A stretch of 64,000 nucleotides of DNA from the NCBI GenBank assembly GCA_016713645.1, contig JADJOU010000007.1:124001-188000 (forward strand), given 5' to 3'. The translations under genes and the position numbers were made by a program. Below are positions 7,966-17,317 of this stretch, piece by piece. The notes beneath the pieces are model-generated. The model was not told the DNA's origin. It was given only the letters and a program-made list of their open reading frames with translations, and did no database searches. This DNA is from Bacteroidota bacterium. Lineage in GTDB: Bacteria > Bacteroidota > Bacteroidia > Chitinophagales > JADJOU01. Each line of letters begins with the position of its first letter. Positions within the stretch are counted from its first letter, which is position 1.

Positions 7966-10889
7966 TGCCTCAAACAGCAATTCCAAAGGGTGTTTGGCTT
8001 TGCGTCCCGATCCATCAAGTATTTGATGACGACAACTCGTGCCAGGTGCTACCAATATAGAATCTATGGGCGTATTGCGCACAGCAGGCATTAATACGAG
8101 CTCACTGATTTGATTGCTTATCTCAAAATGCTCCTTTTCATATCCAAAGCTTCCAGCCATTCCGCAACAGCCCGATGGGATTTCAGTTACTGAGTAGTTC
8201 TCAATAATGCCAATCATATCTTTTGTAAATTAAGTGGATGAAATTGCCTTTTGATGGCAATGGCCATGCAATACAACTTGTTTTTTATCCTGGGTAAATT
8301 GTTCTTTTTGGATATGCCCTAGTTTTATTTCACTCGCAATAAATTCATCGATTAGAAAAGCATGCTTGGAAATAGCAGCAGCATCTGATTTCAAACTAGC
8401 ATCTACCATTTTAGGAATCTCATCTCTAAAACCGAGTATACAAGATGGCTCAATACCGATGAGGGGATTTTCTGCATTTATTTTCCCGCGCAATAATTGA
8501 ACATTTTGCTCTGCCAATGCTTTGGCTTCTTTTAAAAATCCCTTTGAAATAAAAGATCTTCCACTATCTACATGCTCAGGAATTTCAACTTGGTATCCGA
8601 GTTTGGTTAAAAGTTGAATTGCTTTTTTCCCAATCTCTACATCGTTGTAATTGGTGAATTCATCGCAGAATAGATAAACTTTTCTCGGATTTTTATTTAC
8701 TTGATTTTGATTCAGTGATTGCTTGTTCTTTGTCCACCATGATTTTAAAGTACTTGATCCATAATGGGGAAGTGATCGATTGGGATGAACGCCAAATAAG
8801 GCTTTGGGGATTTTACTCAGTGCAGAATTACCCATAAATAAATTGCTTATAAAGGGTACTGTCATCGCTAATTCACTCCACTTGCTGAAATTGGCAATCG
8901 CTTTGGTTCGAAAACTAGGTGGATTGCTTTTATAGTATTGATATAAAAACTCCGCTTTCATAACTGCCATATCCACATTGCTCGGGCATTCGCTCTTACA
9001 GCCTTTGCAGGAGATGCATAAGTCCATCACTTCGGCAATTTCCTTGTGATTGAATTTGTTTTTTTGATTGCTCCTAGTGAGAAACTCTCTTAAAATATTT
9101 GCTCTAGCTCTTGTTGTATCTTTTTCATCCATGGTTGCCATATAACTAGGGCACATTGTGCCTCCTGTTATAGGTGTCTTGCGACAATCACCCGAACCAC
9201 TGCATTTCTCCGCCGCCATCAATATTCCATCCTCTTTTGAAAAATCCATAAGGGTATGAATATCTTCTGGGGTTTCATTCAATTGCAATCTCAGGCCTTC
9301 ATCCATTTTAGGAGCATCTACGATTTTGCCTGGATTGAAGATATTATTTGGATCCCAAGTATATTTGATGCGCTTAAATAATTGATAGTTTTTCTCCCCC
9401 AATACTAAGGGAATAAACTCTGAGCGAACAATTCCATCTCCATGTTCGCCGCTCATAGAGCCATTATATTTCTTGACAAGCAGCGCAGTATCCGTGGCTA
9501 TTCCTCGTAAATTTACGATGCCCTCTTTTGTTTTTAAATCTAATATTGGTCTTAGGTGAAGTTCTCCAGCACCAGCATGCGCATAATAAACAGATTCGGT
9601 ATTGTATTTTTTGAGCATCTCCTCATAGTCTGCAATATAGGCGGGAAGGTCTTCAACAGCAACTGCGGTATCCTCTACAAATTCAACGGGTTTCTTGGAG
9701 CCTTTCACATTGCTCAACACTCCTAATCCAGCCGCTCTCAATGACATGGCTCTCTGTATCTCGCTGCCTTTTAATACGGGGAATGCATAGCCCATCTGAT
9801 GTGACTTGAAATCTTCTATCAGCGATTGAATCTTGTGATTTGTCTCGTCAAAATCTTCTGTGGCAAATTCAATCATCAAAATAGCACCTGGATCGCCTTC
9901 TATAAAAAGCGATTTTGCCTTTGAACAATATTCTCTTTGGTACAATCTAAGATGATTTTATCCATCAATTCGCATTGTCTTGGATGATGTTTCATCGCAA
10001 TCACTGCGGCCTTTAGCGATTCTTCTAAATTGGAAAAATGCACGCAGAGCAACAAATTTTTGCTCGGAGGCAATGGGTCTACATGCAATTTGATCTCACT
10101 AAAAAAACACAATGTCCCCTCACTTCCCGCTAGCAGTTTGCAAAAATTAAAATCTTCCCCTTCTTGTTTAAACGCATTGGTGCTGACAAGAAAATCAACT
10201 GCATAGCCTGTATTTCTGCGCTTTACAGAAGTTTTGGGAAATTCTTTTTCAATTTCTCTTTGAACCAAAGGATGGTTGAGTTCAAAGGCAATTTGTCTAT
10301 ATATGCTATTCTCTAATTTATTTCCTATGGATTTTTGCCTAAATGCTTCTTTGCTCAATGGTCCAAATGTGACTGTGCTGCCATCGCTGAGGATGGTTTT
10401 GATTTCAATGACGTGATCTCTCGTCGTTCCATAGACAATCGAATAGGATCCGCATGAACTATTTCCCACCATACCGCCAATCATCGCGCGATTAGCTGTG
10501 GCAGTATTTGGCCCAAAAAATAAGCCATAGTCTTTGAGGTAATGGTTGAGGTGGTCTCTTACAATGCCTGGTTGAACACGCACCCATCCCTCCTCTTTAT
10601 TGACTTCCAATATTTGATTAAAATGCTTGGATACATCGACAACAATGCCTTTCCCTACGCATTGTCCTGCAAGTGAGGTGCCAGCTGTCCTGGGTATGAG
10701 CGAGGTTTTATGTTCTTGCGCAAAGGCAATTAGTTTGATAATATCGGCTTCATTCTTAGGATAGGCGACTGCTAAAGGAAGATCTCTATAGAGAGAAGCA
10801 TCTGTCGCATACATGCTGCGCATCAACTGATCAAAATAAAACTCGCCTTCAAGATTGCGTCCAAATGATTGAAGAATTCGCTGATTCAT
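7957..10889 (-). pseudogene. FAD-linked oxidase with Fe-S and CCG domains (D-lactate/glycolate dehydrogenase-like), frameshift plus in-frame stop
   Basis: The whole locus encodes about 977 codons, the usual length of FAD-binding plus (Fe-S)-binding fusion oxidases related to D-lactate dehydrogenase and GlcD-GlpC. The N-terminal part has the FAD_binding_4 region (LIPRTAGTSLAGQCVGKGIV; GGMVGNSSCGSYSIVYGTT). The frame breaks near 9915, where one added T restores KENIVSKAKSLFIEG. The middle has the FAD C-terminal domain with SGEHGDGIVRSEF and a ferredoxin-like cluster CISCKGCKSECPSNVD. An in-frame TAA at 8230-8232 then follows HCHQKAISST. The same frame continues with the CCG motif GCCGMAGSFGYE to 7957. 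Oxidation of a 2-hydroxy acid coupled to the electron transport chain is the family role; the exact substrate is unknown. Confidence 0.85.
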
Positions 10890-11134
10890 TAATTTTTATC
10901 CAATTTGCCTTCGGTAAAGGTAGGCATTTATTTGTTTTTATATGTTGATTAGTAAGCGCTCCCTTGATTTGGTCACTTTTACTTGCTGTTTGAGAAATAA
11001 AAACAATTTAAGATAAATTTTCGTAATGTGTGATTTGTATAACAATTTCATTTTTGTATATAAATCTTTTGGGTGATTCATTTTAATATTTGTAGTGAAT
11101 TTTGCTGTAGATTTTAATCCCATCCATGAATTAA
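10890..11134. other. intergenic upstream region of CHASE3 kinase
   Basis: This 245-base AT-rich spacer lies between two divergent genes. It carries the shared motif at 11028-11046, listed separately. I see no convincing short gene in it. Confidence 0.5.
11028..11046 (+). promoter_or_regulatory. shared stress-module motif, copy 1
   Basis: GTGTGATTTGTATAACAAT lies 88 bases before the GTG start of the CHASE3 kinase. A 17-of-19 identical copy lies 83 bases before the csbD start. It is a candidate operator, possibly for the AraC-type regulator encoded between the two. Confidence 0.55.
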
Positions 11135-12812
11135 GTGAAAAAAAAATCAAATCATTCTATATTGTATTTTAAAGTGTTGTTTAGCGCTGTCGTCTTTGTT
11201 TTAGTATTATTCACTTTCTACAGTTATACGCAAACCAACAACTTGATTCAAGCAACAAGCTCTCTAAGTCATTCGCACAAGGTAAGCTTAACTGTACAAA
11301 GAATTTTGGGCTATATCTTTGAATTGGAGACAAATAGCCAGGGATTTTTATTGACTCAAGATAAATTGAGACTGAGCGATAGGGATAAAGTAATTGTGAA
11401 ATTGAATATACAACTGCAGCTATTGTCAAAATTGATTGAAGAGAACCCTATTCAAAAACAACACTTAAACTCATTGAACAAATTTGTTGAAATGAAGTTG
11501 GAAAAGCTTCGAAAAATATCTCAAATAGAGGTAAAGAGGTATAACTATTCTTTGTTCTTGTTAAATATGAGAGAAGGGATTCTACTGGAAGATAGTATTA
11601 AAAATGTGAGCAATAGGATTATTGAAACAGAAAATGATTTGAGTAAAAATTTATCCAAGAGGACTCAAATGCAATTTTACCAATCACCTAAAATTTTAAT
11701 TTTTCTGTTTTCTTTGGCGATTATAATTCTAATTTTTTCTTATGGCAGAATTAGCACTTCTTTAAAATATTCTAGCGAATTACAGCATCAACTAACAAGT
11801 AAAAATGTTGAAATGGAAATGGGTACTGCAGAATTGCTCAAAGCAAATAATGAATTGGAATTTCAAAATAAGAAAAGGAAAAACGTGCAGAGGAATTGAT
11901 TATTGCAAATAATGAATTGGCATTTCAAAATGCGGAGAAAGAAAAAAGAGCGGACGAGTTGATTATTGCAAACAGAGAATTGATTTTTCAAAATATAGAG
12001 CGTGAGAAGCGAGCAAATGAATTGTGGATAGCCAATAGAGAATTAGAAGTTCAAAATGAAGAAAAGGCTAAGATTGCTGACAAGTTGGATCATTTGAATA
12101 AAGAACTTGAATTATTTGTGAATATATCAAGTCATGATTTACAAGAACCATGCGCAAATTGCAAATTGCTGCTTCGCGTTTTTCCGAAAAAGATATGGAG
12201 CAAATATCTGTTAAAGGTAGAGAACAGTTTAGAAAAATGCAAGAGGCTTCCGTTAGTATGCAAACACTTATGGAAGATTTGCTTGCCTATTCAAAGATAA
12301 ATAGCAGAGAGGAAAAGGTGGAAAGCATCGAACTTCATACAATCATTGAAGAGGTTATTGCATCATTTGAAGAGAATATCGAGGAAACTGATGCAATCGT
12401 TGTCAATGCTGTATTTTGTCAAACATTGATCCACCCATTTCAATTTAGGCAGATGATTCAAAACTTGATAAGCAATTCTTTTAAATTTGCTAGAGTAGGC
12501 ACTAGACTTGAAATCAACATGGATTGTGACCAAAAGAAAGGAGCAGAAACGGGCATTGAACAAGCCATTCATGATAAAACTTATTGCCATATCAAATATA
12601 GAGATAATGGAATTGGATTTGATCCGCTATATAAGGAGAGAATATTTCAAGTATTTCAGCGGCTGCATGGCAAAGATGTCTATAAGGGGAATGGTATTGG
12701 TTTAGCTATTGTGAAAAAAATAGTGGAACAGCATGCTGGATTCATTTTTGCTCACGGGGAATTGAATCAAGGAGCTCAATTTGATATATATTTACCTATA
12801 TTGAATTTATAA
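11135..12812 (+). pseudogene. CHASE3 sensor histidine kinase with coiled-coil repeat linker, two frameshifts
   Basis: The GTG start at 11135 gives MKKKSNHSILYF. A transmembrane helix at about 12-30 is followed by a CHASE3 periplasmic sensor (residues about 35-180) and a second helix at about 185-203. A linker of four 21-residue repeats (11831-12085), each like ELIIANRELIFQN-EREKRAN, forms a predicted coiled coil made of three heptads per repeat. HisKA has SHDLQEP with the phospho-His. HATPase_c has NLISNSFKFA, RDNGIGFD and GNGIGLAIVKK. Frames break near 11875 (GG run) and 12149 (CC run); one added base at each restores a protein of about 560 residues. It is an inner membrane sensor, likely paired with the response regulator 20 bases downstream. 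Confidence 0.8.
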
Positions 12813-12831
12813 TTGTAACTTCATATAATAA

Positions 12832-13414
12832 ATGAATGCAAATACTGTTCGTGTTTTATTAGCTGATGATGACGAAAGTGATCGATTGAATTTTTCCGAG
12901 GCTTTGGAAGAAATGAAAATGCAATTGAGCATTCAAACTGTTAATGATGGAATCGAATTGATGAATTTCTTAAACAATCCATTAAATCAATTGCCCGATT
13001 TGTTATTCTTAGACTTAAATATGCCTAGGATGAACGGAAAAGAATGTCTTAGGGAGATAAGAAAAAGTGAAGACATGAATAGTATTGCAATCGCTATATA
13101 TTCTACCTCTTCTACAGAAAAGGATATTGAGGAAACCTTCTTAGCTGGAGCAAATGTCTATATAAAAGCCCAATGATTTTAAAGTGCTAAGCAAATACTT
13201 TCAAGTTGTAAAATCAGCGTCTATATACAAAAATCCACCTTTTAATATCTCTAATTTTTGCTTCGAGTATGAAGGAATCAAAAATATGACTTTTATGGAG
13301 GCATATTGTTTTCGTGAGAAGTGTGAATCATATAAATTATTTCACGCTTTGTATAAATGGGATTCCTCCTTGCTTAATTTTGTATTGCTAATTGCAAAAG
13401 TGCAATCAGTGTAA
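12832..13414 (+). pseudogene. CheY-like response regulator, frameshifted near C-terminus
   Basis: ATG 12832 encodes a single receiver domain. It has the acidic pocket LLADDDESD, phospho-acceptor Asp in LLFLDLNMPRMNG and the conserved Thr/Ser region YSTSST. The frame stops after GANVYIKAQ, just after the conserved Lys. The next frame resumes with DFKVLSKYFQVV, the expected last helix of a receiver, so one base is out of place near 13172. Beyond about 13242 the shifted frame looks non-coding, although it stays open to 13414; the true end is uncertain. No output domain is present. The gene follows the CHASE3 kinase by 19 bases and is presumably its partner. Confidence 0.75.
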
Positions 13415-13774
13415 TAATTTGAATCAATTTATATGAAGACCAAACACATTTTTCCGATTCGGGCAATTTCAACAATACCATATCCTCACAAAATGTGAAG
13501 TATAAGCAGTTATTAAAAAATGGCAGGCAGAGATACTCTAAATCAGCTAGCACAATTGCTTTGCCAGAGGACATTTCTACTTGGGGAGAGTTCCCATTTT
13601 ATAAAGCCTAATTACAATTGGTCTCAACGACCAAAAGAAGAAGCAGAATTTAGAGAAACCAATGTATTAATAGTAGCGTCATTATCTATAATTCATTTAG
13701 AAGTGGTTTTTTATTCTGCTAGTTTAAATTGGTTTAGTGTATCTTACAAAGATTCAATTGTCTAAAGAAGGTTT
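13415..13774. other. gene-poor stretch with possible gene remnant
   Basis: About 360 bases lie between the response regulator and the AraC gene. One plus frame from about 13421 to 13610 stays open for roughly 60 codons (a segment like YEDQTHFSDSGNFNN and later ALPEDISTWGEFPFYKA) but lacks a good start. A second frame, 13520-13765, is also open. Neither resembles a family I know. Given the many indels nearby, this may be a degraded small gene. Confidence 0.3.
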
Positions 13775-14338
13775 ATGGTTAAGATTTATGTGAAGTATAT
13801 GGTGAGTGCGAGGTGCAAGATGATCCTCCATGACGAATTGTTGAAAGTGGGCGCAAAAGCATTTTCAATCGAGATGGGTTATGCAGAAATTCATGAAGAT
13901 TTTTCTCCCGAACAAAGAGAGTCATTGAGTCAAGCACTTTTAAGGATTGGTCTAGAAGTCATGGATAATCCTAAAGCAATTTTAATAGAGCGAATTAGCT
14001 CGCTGATAGTAGAGTTGGTATCTCAGAAGGACAATGTTCCTGAGACAAATTATTCTGATTATATAAGTGAAAAATTGGGCTATGATTATACTTACCTGGC
14101 CAATGTATTCTCTGAAGTAAAGGGAATTACCATTCAGCAATTTATTATTATGAATCGCATAGAGCGCGTAAAAGAATTGCTCGTCTATGATGAATTAAAT
14201 CTAACGGAGATTTCATACGCATTGCATTATAGCAGTGTTGCGCATCTTTCAATGCAGTTCAAGAAAAACACTGGATTATCTCCTTCCTATTACAAGAAGT
14301 TAAAGCAGAAGAGAAATGAGATAAATCAAGGTATTTAG
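13775..14338 (+). CDS. AraC family transcriptional regulator
   Basis: This intact 187-residue protein has an AraC-type two-helix-turn-helix domain in its C-terminal half: YTYLANVFSEVKGITIQQFI, RIERVKELLVYDELNLTEIS and the signature LHYSSVAHLSMQFKKNTGLS followed by PSYYKK. The N-terminal part (VKYMVSARCKMILHDELLKV) is typical of a small Bacteroidota subgroup found next to stress genes. It sits between a two-component system and the csbD operon. It may bind the motif shared by both promoters, but that link is inference. It is the only intact regulator in the module. Confidence 0.88.
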   Translation: MVKIYVKYMVSARCKMILHDELLKVGAKAFSIEMGYAEIHEDFSPEQRESLSQALLRIGLEVMDNPKAILIERISSLIVELVSQKDNVPETNYSDYISEKLGYDYTYLANVFSEVKGITIQQFIIMNRIERVKELLVYDELNLTEISYALHYSSVAHLSMQFKKNTGLSPSYYKKLKQKRNEINQGI

Positions 14339-14418
14339 GCTTGATTTAGATTTTTTAATTCTGACATTCCCCAAGAATCAACAGATTTATTCTTAATGGC
14401 GTAATTCGAATTTCCTAT

Positions 14419-14437
14419 GTGTGATTCGTATAAGAAT
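14419..14437 (+). promoter_or_regulatory. shared stress-module motif, copy 2
   Basis: GTGTGATTCGTATAAGAAT lies 83 bases before the csbD ATG and is nearly identical to the copy at 11028-11046 upstream of the kinase. The two bases before it (AT) also match. Confidence 0.55.
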
Positions 14438-14520
14438 ATCTTTCAATCGTGTAAATTTATTGACGTGAATAGCATCATCTTTGCCTTGTGGAAATGATTC
14501 TACAAATAAATGAATATACT

Positions 14521-14704
14521 ATGAACACAACTATTGTAAAGGGAAACTGGAACGAGCAAAAAAGTAAATTGAAGCAAATGTTTGCAATCCTTACTGATGA
14601 TGATTTGATGTTTGATGAAGGTAAGCAGAAAAATGCTTGCAAAAATTCAAATCAAAATTGGCAAGACCAAAGATGAATTCAATAAATTAATTGCAGGACT
14701 ATAA
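14521..14704 (+). pseudogene. CsbD family stress protein, frameshifted
   Basis: ATG 14521 gives MNTTIVKGNWNEQKSKLKQM, the characteristic CsbD start (KGNWNE-K-KLKQ), followed by LTDDDLMFDEGK. The frame then leaves the family pattern at an A-run near 14629. Removing one A gives KQKMLAKIQIKIGKTKDEF and a stop at 14702-14704, the expected CsbD end at about 60 residues. CsbD proteins are small general-stress proteins of unknown mechanism, induced by osmotic and other stress. This gene heads a plus-strand series with the lipoprotein 29 bases downstream. Annotation across the A-run assumes one extra base. Confidence 0.75.
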
Positions 14705-14733
14705 TATTACTAACAAAATTAAAACACACAACC

Positions 14734-15174
14734 ATGAACAAAAAATTAATGCCTAAATTATTTGGCGCAATATGCATTTTTGCCCTAATGACTAGCTGCA
14801 CGTCTGCAGAACAAAAAGTGGAAACAGCAGAAGAGAAAGTAGAAGAAGCGCATGACGAGTTAGTCTCCGCAAATGAAGATTATCTTGCTGAGGTGAGCGG
14901 TTACAAAACTGAGACAGCCAAGGAAATTGCCGCGAACGATTTGAGTATCGTGGAATTCAATGCTAGAATTTCGAAAGAAAAGAAAGAAACACTTGAAGAG
15001 TACAAGAAGAAAATTGCTGAACTCAATAAGAATAATACAGATATGAAACTTCGCATGGAGAATTATAAAGCAGAAGGGAAGGATCAGTGGGAAACTTTTA
15101 AAACAGAATATAACCACGATATGGAAGAATTGGGGAAAGCATTTAAAGATTTATCAGTTAAAAACGTAAAATAA
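14734..15174 (+). CDS. coiled-coil lipoprotein
   Basis: The intact 146-residue protein has a lipoprotein signal peptide with a lipobox ending at Cys22 (ICIFALMTSC). The mature part is almost wholly charged and helical, with heptad-like spacing (KVETAEEKVEEAHDELVSAN), predicting a periplasmic or surface coiled coil. It resembles small stress-associated lipoproteins found beside CsbD and YtxH genes in Bacteroidota. It is probably anchored to the outer membrane. Its partner and function are unknown. It is cotranscribed with csbD upstream and the barrel gene five bases downstream. Confidence 0.8.
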   Translation: MNKKLMPKLFGAICIFALMTSCTSAEQKVETAEEKVEEAHDELVSANEDYLAEVSGYKTETAKEIAANDLSIVEFNARISKEKKETLEEYKKKIAELNKNNTDMKLRMENYKAEGKDQWETFKTEYNHDMEELGKAFKDLSVKNVK

Positions 15175-15179
15175 ATAGT

Positions 15180-15841
15180 ATGAAAAAATTAGGAATTATC
15201 ATGATGCTCGCATTGAGCAGTTTAAGTATCAAAGCCGAAGATGATGGAGTTAGAGACCATATTCAGTATGGATTTAAAATTGGAGCAAACATGTCCAATG
15301 TATATAGTGTATCAGGTCAAAGTTTCATCGCAGATCCAAAATTCGGACTTGCAGTAGGTGGATCCCATCCATTCCATTGGGGAAGTTGTTTGCCTTCCAC
15401 CCAGAGATTCTATTCTCGCAAAAAGGATTTAACGCAACAGGTGTTTTACTCGGGAATCCTTACACCATTAGCAATAGATTGAATTATTTGGATATTCCAC
15501 TGATGGGAGAGTTCAGACCTGCAGATTTTCTAAATATTCTTCTCGGTGTACAGTACTCCTATTTGTTGAGTCAAAAATATTCATTTGACAATGGAACTAC
15601 CAATGTCGAACAAATCACCCTTTTTAAGAATGAAAACATCAATAGGAATACGTTTAGCATTACAGGCGGAGCGGATGTAAATTTGATGAATATAGTTCTT
15701 GGAGTGAGATTGGCATGGGATATGACAAGTCATAATGGAGATGGTACATCTGTGACACCAAACTACAAGAATGTCTGGTATCAAGCTACTATTGGATATA
15801 GATTTATTCATAATCATAAACAGAAGTCTCCGAAGAAATAA
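15180..15841 (+). pseudogene. outer membrane beta-barrel protein, frameshifted
   Basis: ATG 15180 gives a signal peptide (MKKLGIIMMLALSSLSIKAE) and a PorT-like/OMP_b-brl start, YGFKIGANMSNVYSV. The frame derails after AVGGS near 15361. One added G restores GGIPSIPLGKLFAFHPEILF, and the other frame runs on to 15841 with typical barrel strands (LDIPLMGEFRPADF, LNILLGVQYSYLLSQKY, FSITGGADVNLMNIVLGVRL). The corrected length is about 220 residues, which fits eight-stranded Bacteroidota barrels. Function unknown; probably an outer membrane component of the stress module. Confidence 0.75.
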
Positions 15842-15950
15842 ATCAACAATGTCATAGCCATTTCCTTTTGGAGTTAATAGGTTTTTCTTCAGAGGAATTG
15901 GTTTATGATAAGTTGAATATCTTTAAGGAATTCTATAAATCATCATTCAA

Positions 15951-16109
15951 ATGAACAGTATATTATATTTAATCGCGGTGATTTTCATCATCGCTTGGTT
16001 AATCGGATTTGTTGGTTTTCACGCAGGCGGAGGGATTATTCATATACTTCTTGTAATTGCAGCAATAGCCATCATTTTAAGAGTCATAAAAGGAGATAAA
16101 ATAATTTAA
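15951..16109 (+). CDS. lmo0937-type small membrane protein (52 residues)
   Basis: ATG 15951 encodes MNSILYLIAVIFIIAWLIGF, then a GFHAGGGIIHILLVIAAIAI segment, two short hydrophobic helices separated by a Gly-rich turn with His, ending in RVIKGDKII. This is the lmo0937/DUF5670 pattern: tiny stress-induced membrane peptides that accompany CsbD and YtxH in many bacteria. It is intact and 12 bases short of the YtxH gene. Its molecular function is unknown. Confidence 0.8.
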   Translation: MNSILYLIAVIFIIAWLIGFVGFHAGGGIIHILLVIAAIAIILRVIKGDKII

Positions 16110-16121
16110 AAAATAAATATT

Positions 16122-16369
16122 ATGAGAACAGATAAAATAATTTTAGGAGTCATGGCAGGAGTAGCTGCTGGAGTAATATTGGGCGTGCTATTTGCACCAG
16201 ATAAAGGTTCGGAAACGCGAAAGAAAATTGCTCGAAAGAGTTCTGATGCGGTAGATGATTTGAATGATCAATTCAAAGAAAATTGTGGAGGTTTTTCCGG
16301 ATAAGTTTGAATCTATGAAGAGAAGAAGTGTCAAAAGTTTATGAAAGCAATAAGATTGAGAAAGCTTAA
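16122..16369 (+). pseudogene. YtxH domain protein, two frameshifts
   Basis: ATG 16122 encodes MRTDKIILGVMAGVAAGVIL followed by GVLFAPDKGSETRKKIARKS, the defining YtxH motif: a Gly/Ala-rich transmembrane helix followed by the LFAPxxGxETR box. The frame derails near 16283; removing one A gives KEIVEVFPDKFESMKR. A second shift near 16325 restores EVSKVYESNKIEKA and a stop at 16367-16369. YtxH proteins are single-pass general-stress membrane proteins of unknown mechanism. Confidence 0.75.
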
Positions 16370-16396
16370 TTTATCAAATAATTAAAGGACTTATAT

Positions 16397-16753
16397 ATGC
16401 AGACACGAGACGATATTGATAGCGCAGAGAGCCATATAGAGCCAATATTCGAAAGAGTAGAAGCTTATGGCAAAGTGCAATTTGAATTGTTAAATTCAAG
16501 TCGATGCATAAAGGGGTTCAAGTAATTTCATCGTTCATCTCTAGTGTAATTGTTTATTTGGCACTTAGCCTTTTTGTCGTATTTGCTAGTATTGCATTGT
16601 CAGTTGGTTGGAGAAATAATTGGGCATGCTTATTGGGGATTTGGCTTTGTTGCTTTGTTTTATGGAATTTTAGCTTTGATATTGCAGATCTTTATGCGAA
16701 ACTCGATTAAAGATGCTTTCTCCAATGCGCTTGTTAAACAATTTAACTCATAA
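16397..16753 (+). pseudogene. holin-like (Holin-X type) membrane protein, two frameshifts
   Basis: ATG 16397 opens a short charged N-terminus (MQTRDDIDSAESHIEPIFER). Frame changes near 16497 and 16608 then join two hydrophobic helices: VISSFISSVIVYLALSLFVV and GFVALFYGILALILQIFMRN, with EIIGHAYW between them. The C-terminus is SIKDAFSNALVKQFNS. Small two-helix proteins of this shape are grouped with the phage-holin superfamily but are chromosomal and usually follow YtxH in Bacteroidota. No phage context is present. Membrane location is clear; function unknown. Confidence 0.6.
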
Positions 16754-16758
16754 TCTCT

Positions 16759-17140
16759 ATGCCTGTAATAACAAATTTAAAGGACTTGGAAAATTATATT
16801 CTAGTTCTAGAAGCGCAAGGAAATTGATCAAAAGCATTGATGGTTGAATTGAAAATTCAAAATCAATTTTTAATCCAGTGAATTTAATTGGCGAGGCAAT
16901 ATCTAAACTGGCTAAAAACCAAACATACAAAATGATGTAATCAATGGGGTCTTGTCTTTTGTCGTGGGATATGCAAGTAAAAAACTAGCGATTGGATCGA
17001 CTTCGAATCCAATCAAACAATTGTTGGGGACATTTTTACAAATAGGTGTTTCATCAGTAGTAAATAAAAATGTAGACATGGTGGGAATAGGAAAAAAACT
17101 CTTATCCAATCAAACAGAGAATAAACCAGATATCTTATAG
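16759..17140 (+). pseudogene. hypothetical protein ending the stress module, multiple breaks
   Basis: ATG 16759 gives MPVITNLKDLENYILVLEAQ and then a stop at about 16824. With one added base the frame reads KLIKSIDG, meets an in-frame TGA, and continues IENSKSIFNPVNLIGEAISK. A further base near 16931 joins it to NDVINGVLSFVVGYASKKLA and the long tail to the stop at 17138-17140. The reconstructed protein is about 125 residues with a Gly-rich hydrophobic segment near the C-terminus. It follows the holin-like gene by five bases. I recognise no named family. It is the most damaged gene in the module. Confidence 0.5.
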
Positions 17141-17261
17141 TATGTTGATCATGATGTGAAATTTTTACAAGGAGTTTTTGATAAAGAATTCCTACTGAGC
17201 ATGGCTAAAGCGACTTTAACCTGAGATATTAAGTCGCTTGTGCATCTTGCCTTAGTAAAAG

Positions 17262-17291
17262 AAAAACCCTCCAAAATTTGGAGGGTTTTTT
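17262..17291. terminator. bidirectional rho-independent terminator
   Basis: AAAAACCCTCCAAA pairs with TTTGGAGGGTTTTT, with T-tracts on both strands. It separates the plus-strand stress module from the minus-strand universal stress protein gene. Confidence 0.85.
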
Positions 17292-17317
17292 CGTGTAGTG
17301 CTTTTTGTAGAATTCGA

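Noticed and set aside
10938..11150. Minus-strand frame upstream of the CHASE3 kinase
   Set aside because: Low-complexity Lys/Leu-rich translation of AT-rich promoter DNA; no start signal and no similarity.
16397..16753. Phage origin for the holin-like protein
   Set aside because: No other phage genes, attachment sites or integrase are nearby; the gene sits in a chromosomal stress module with YtxH.
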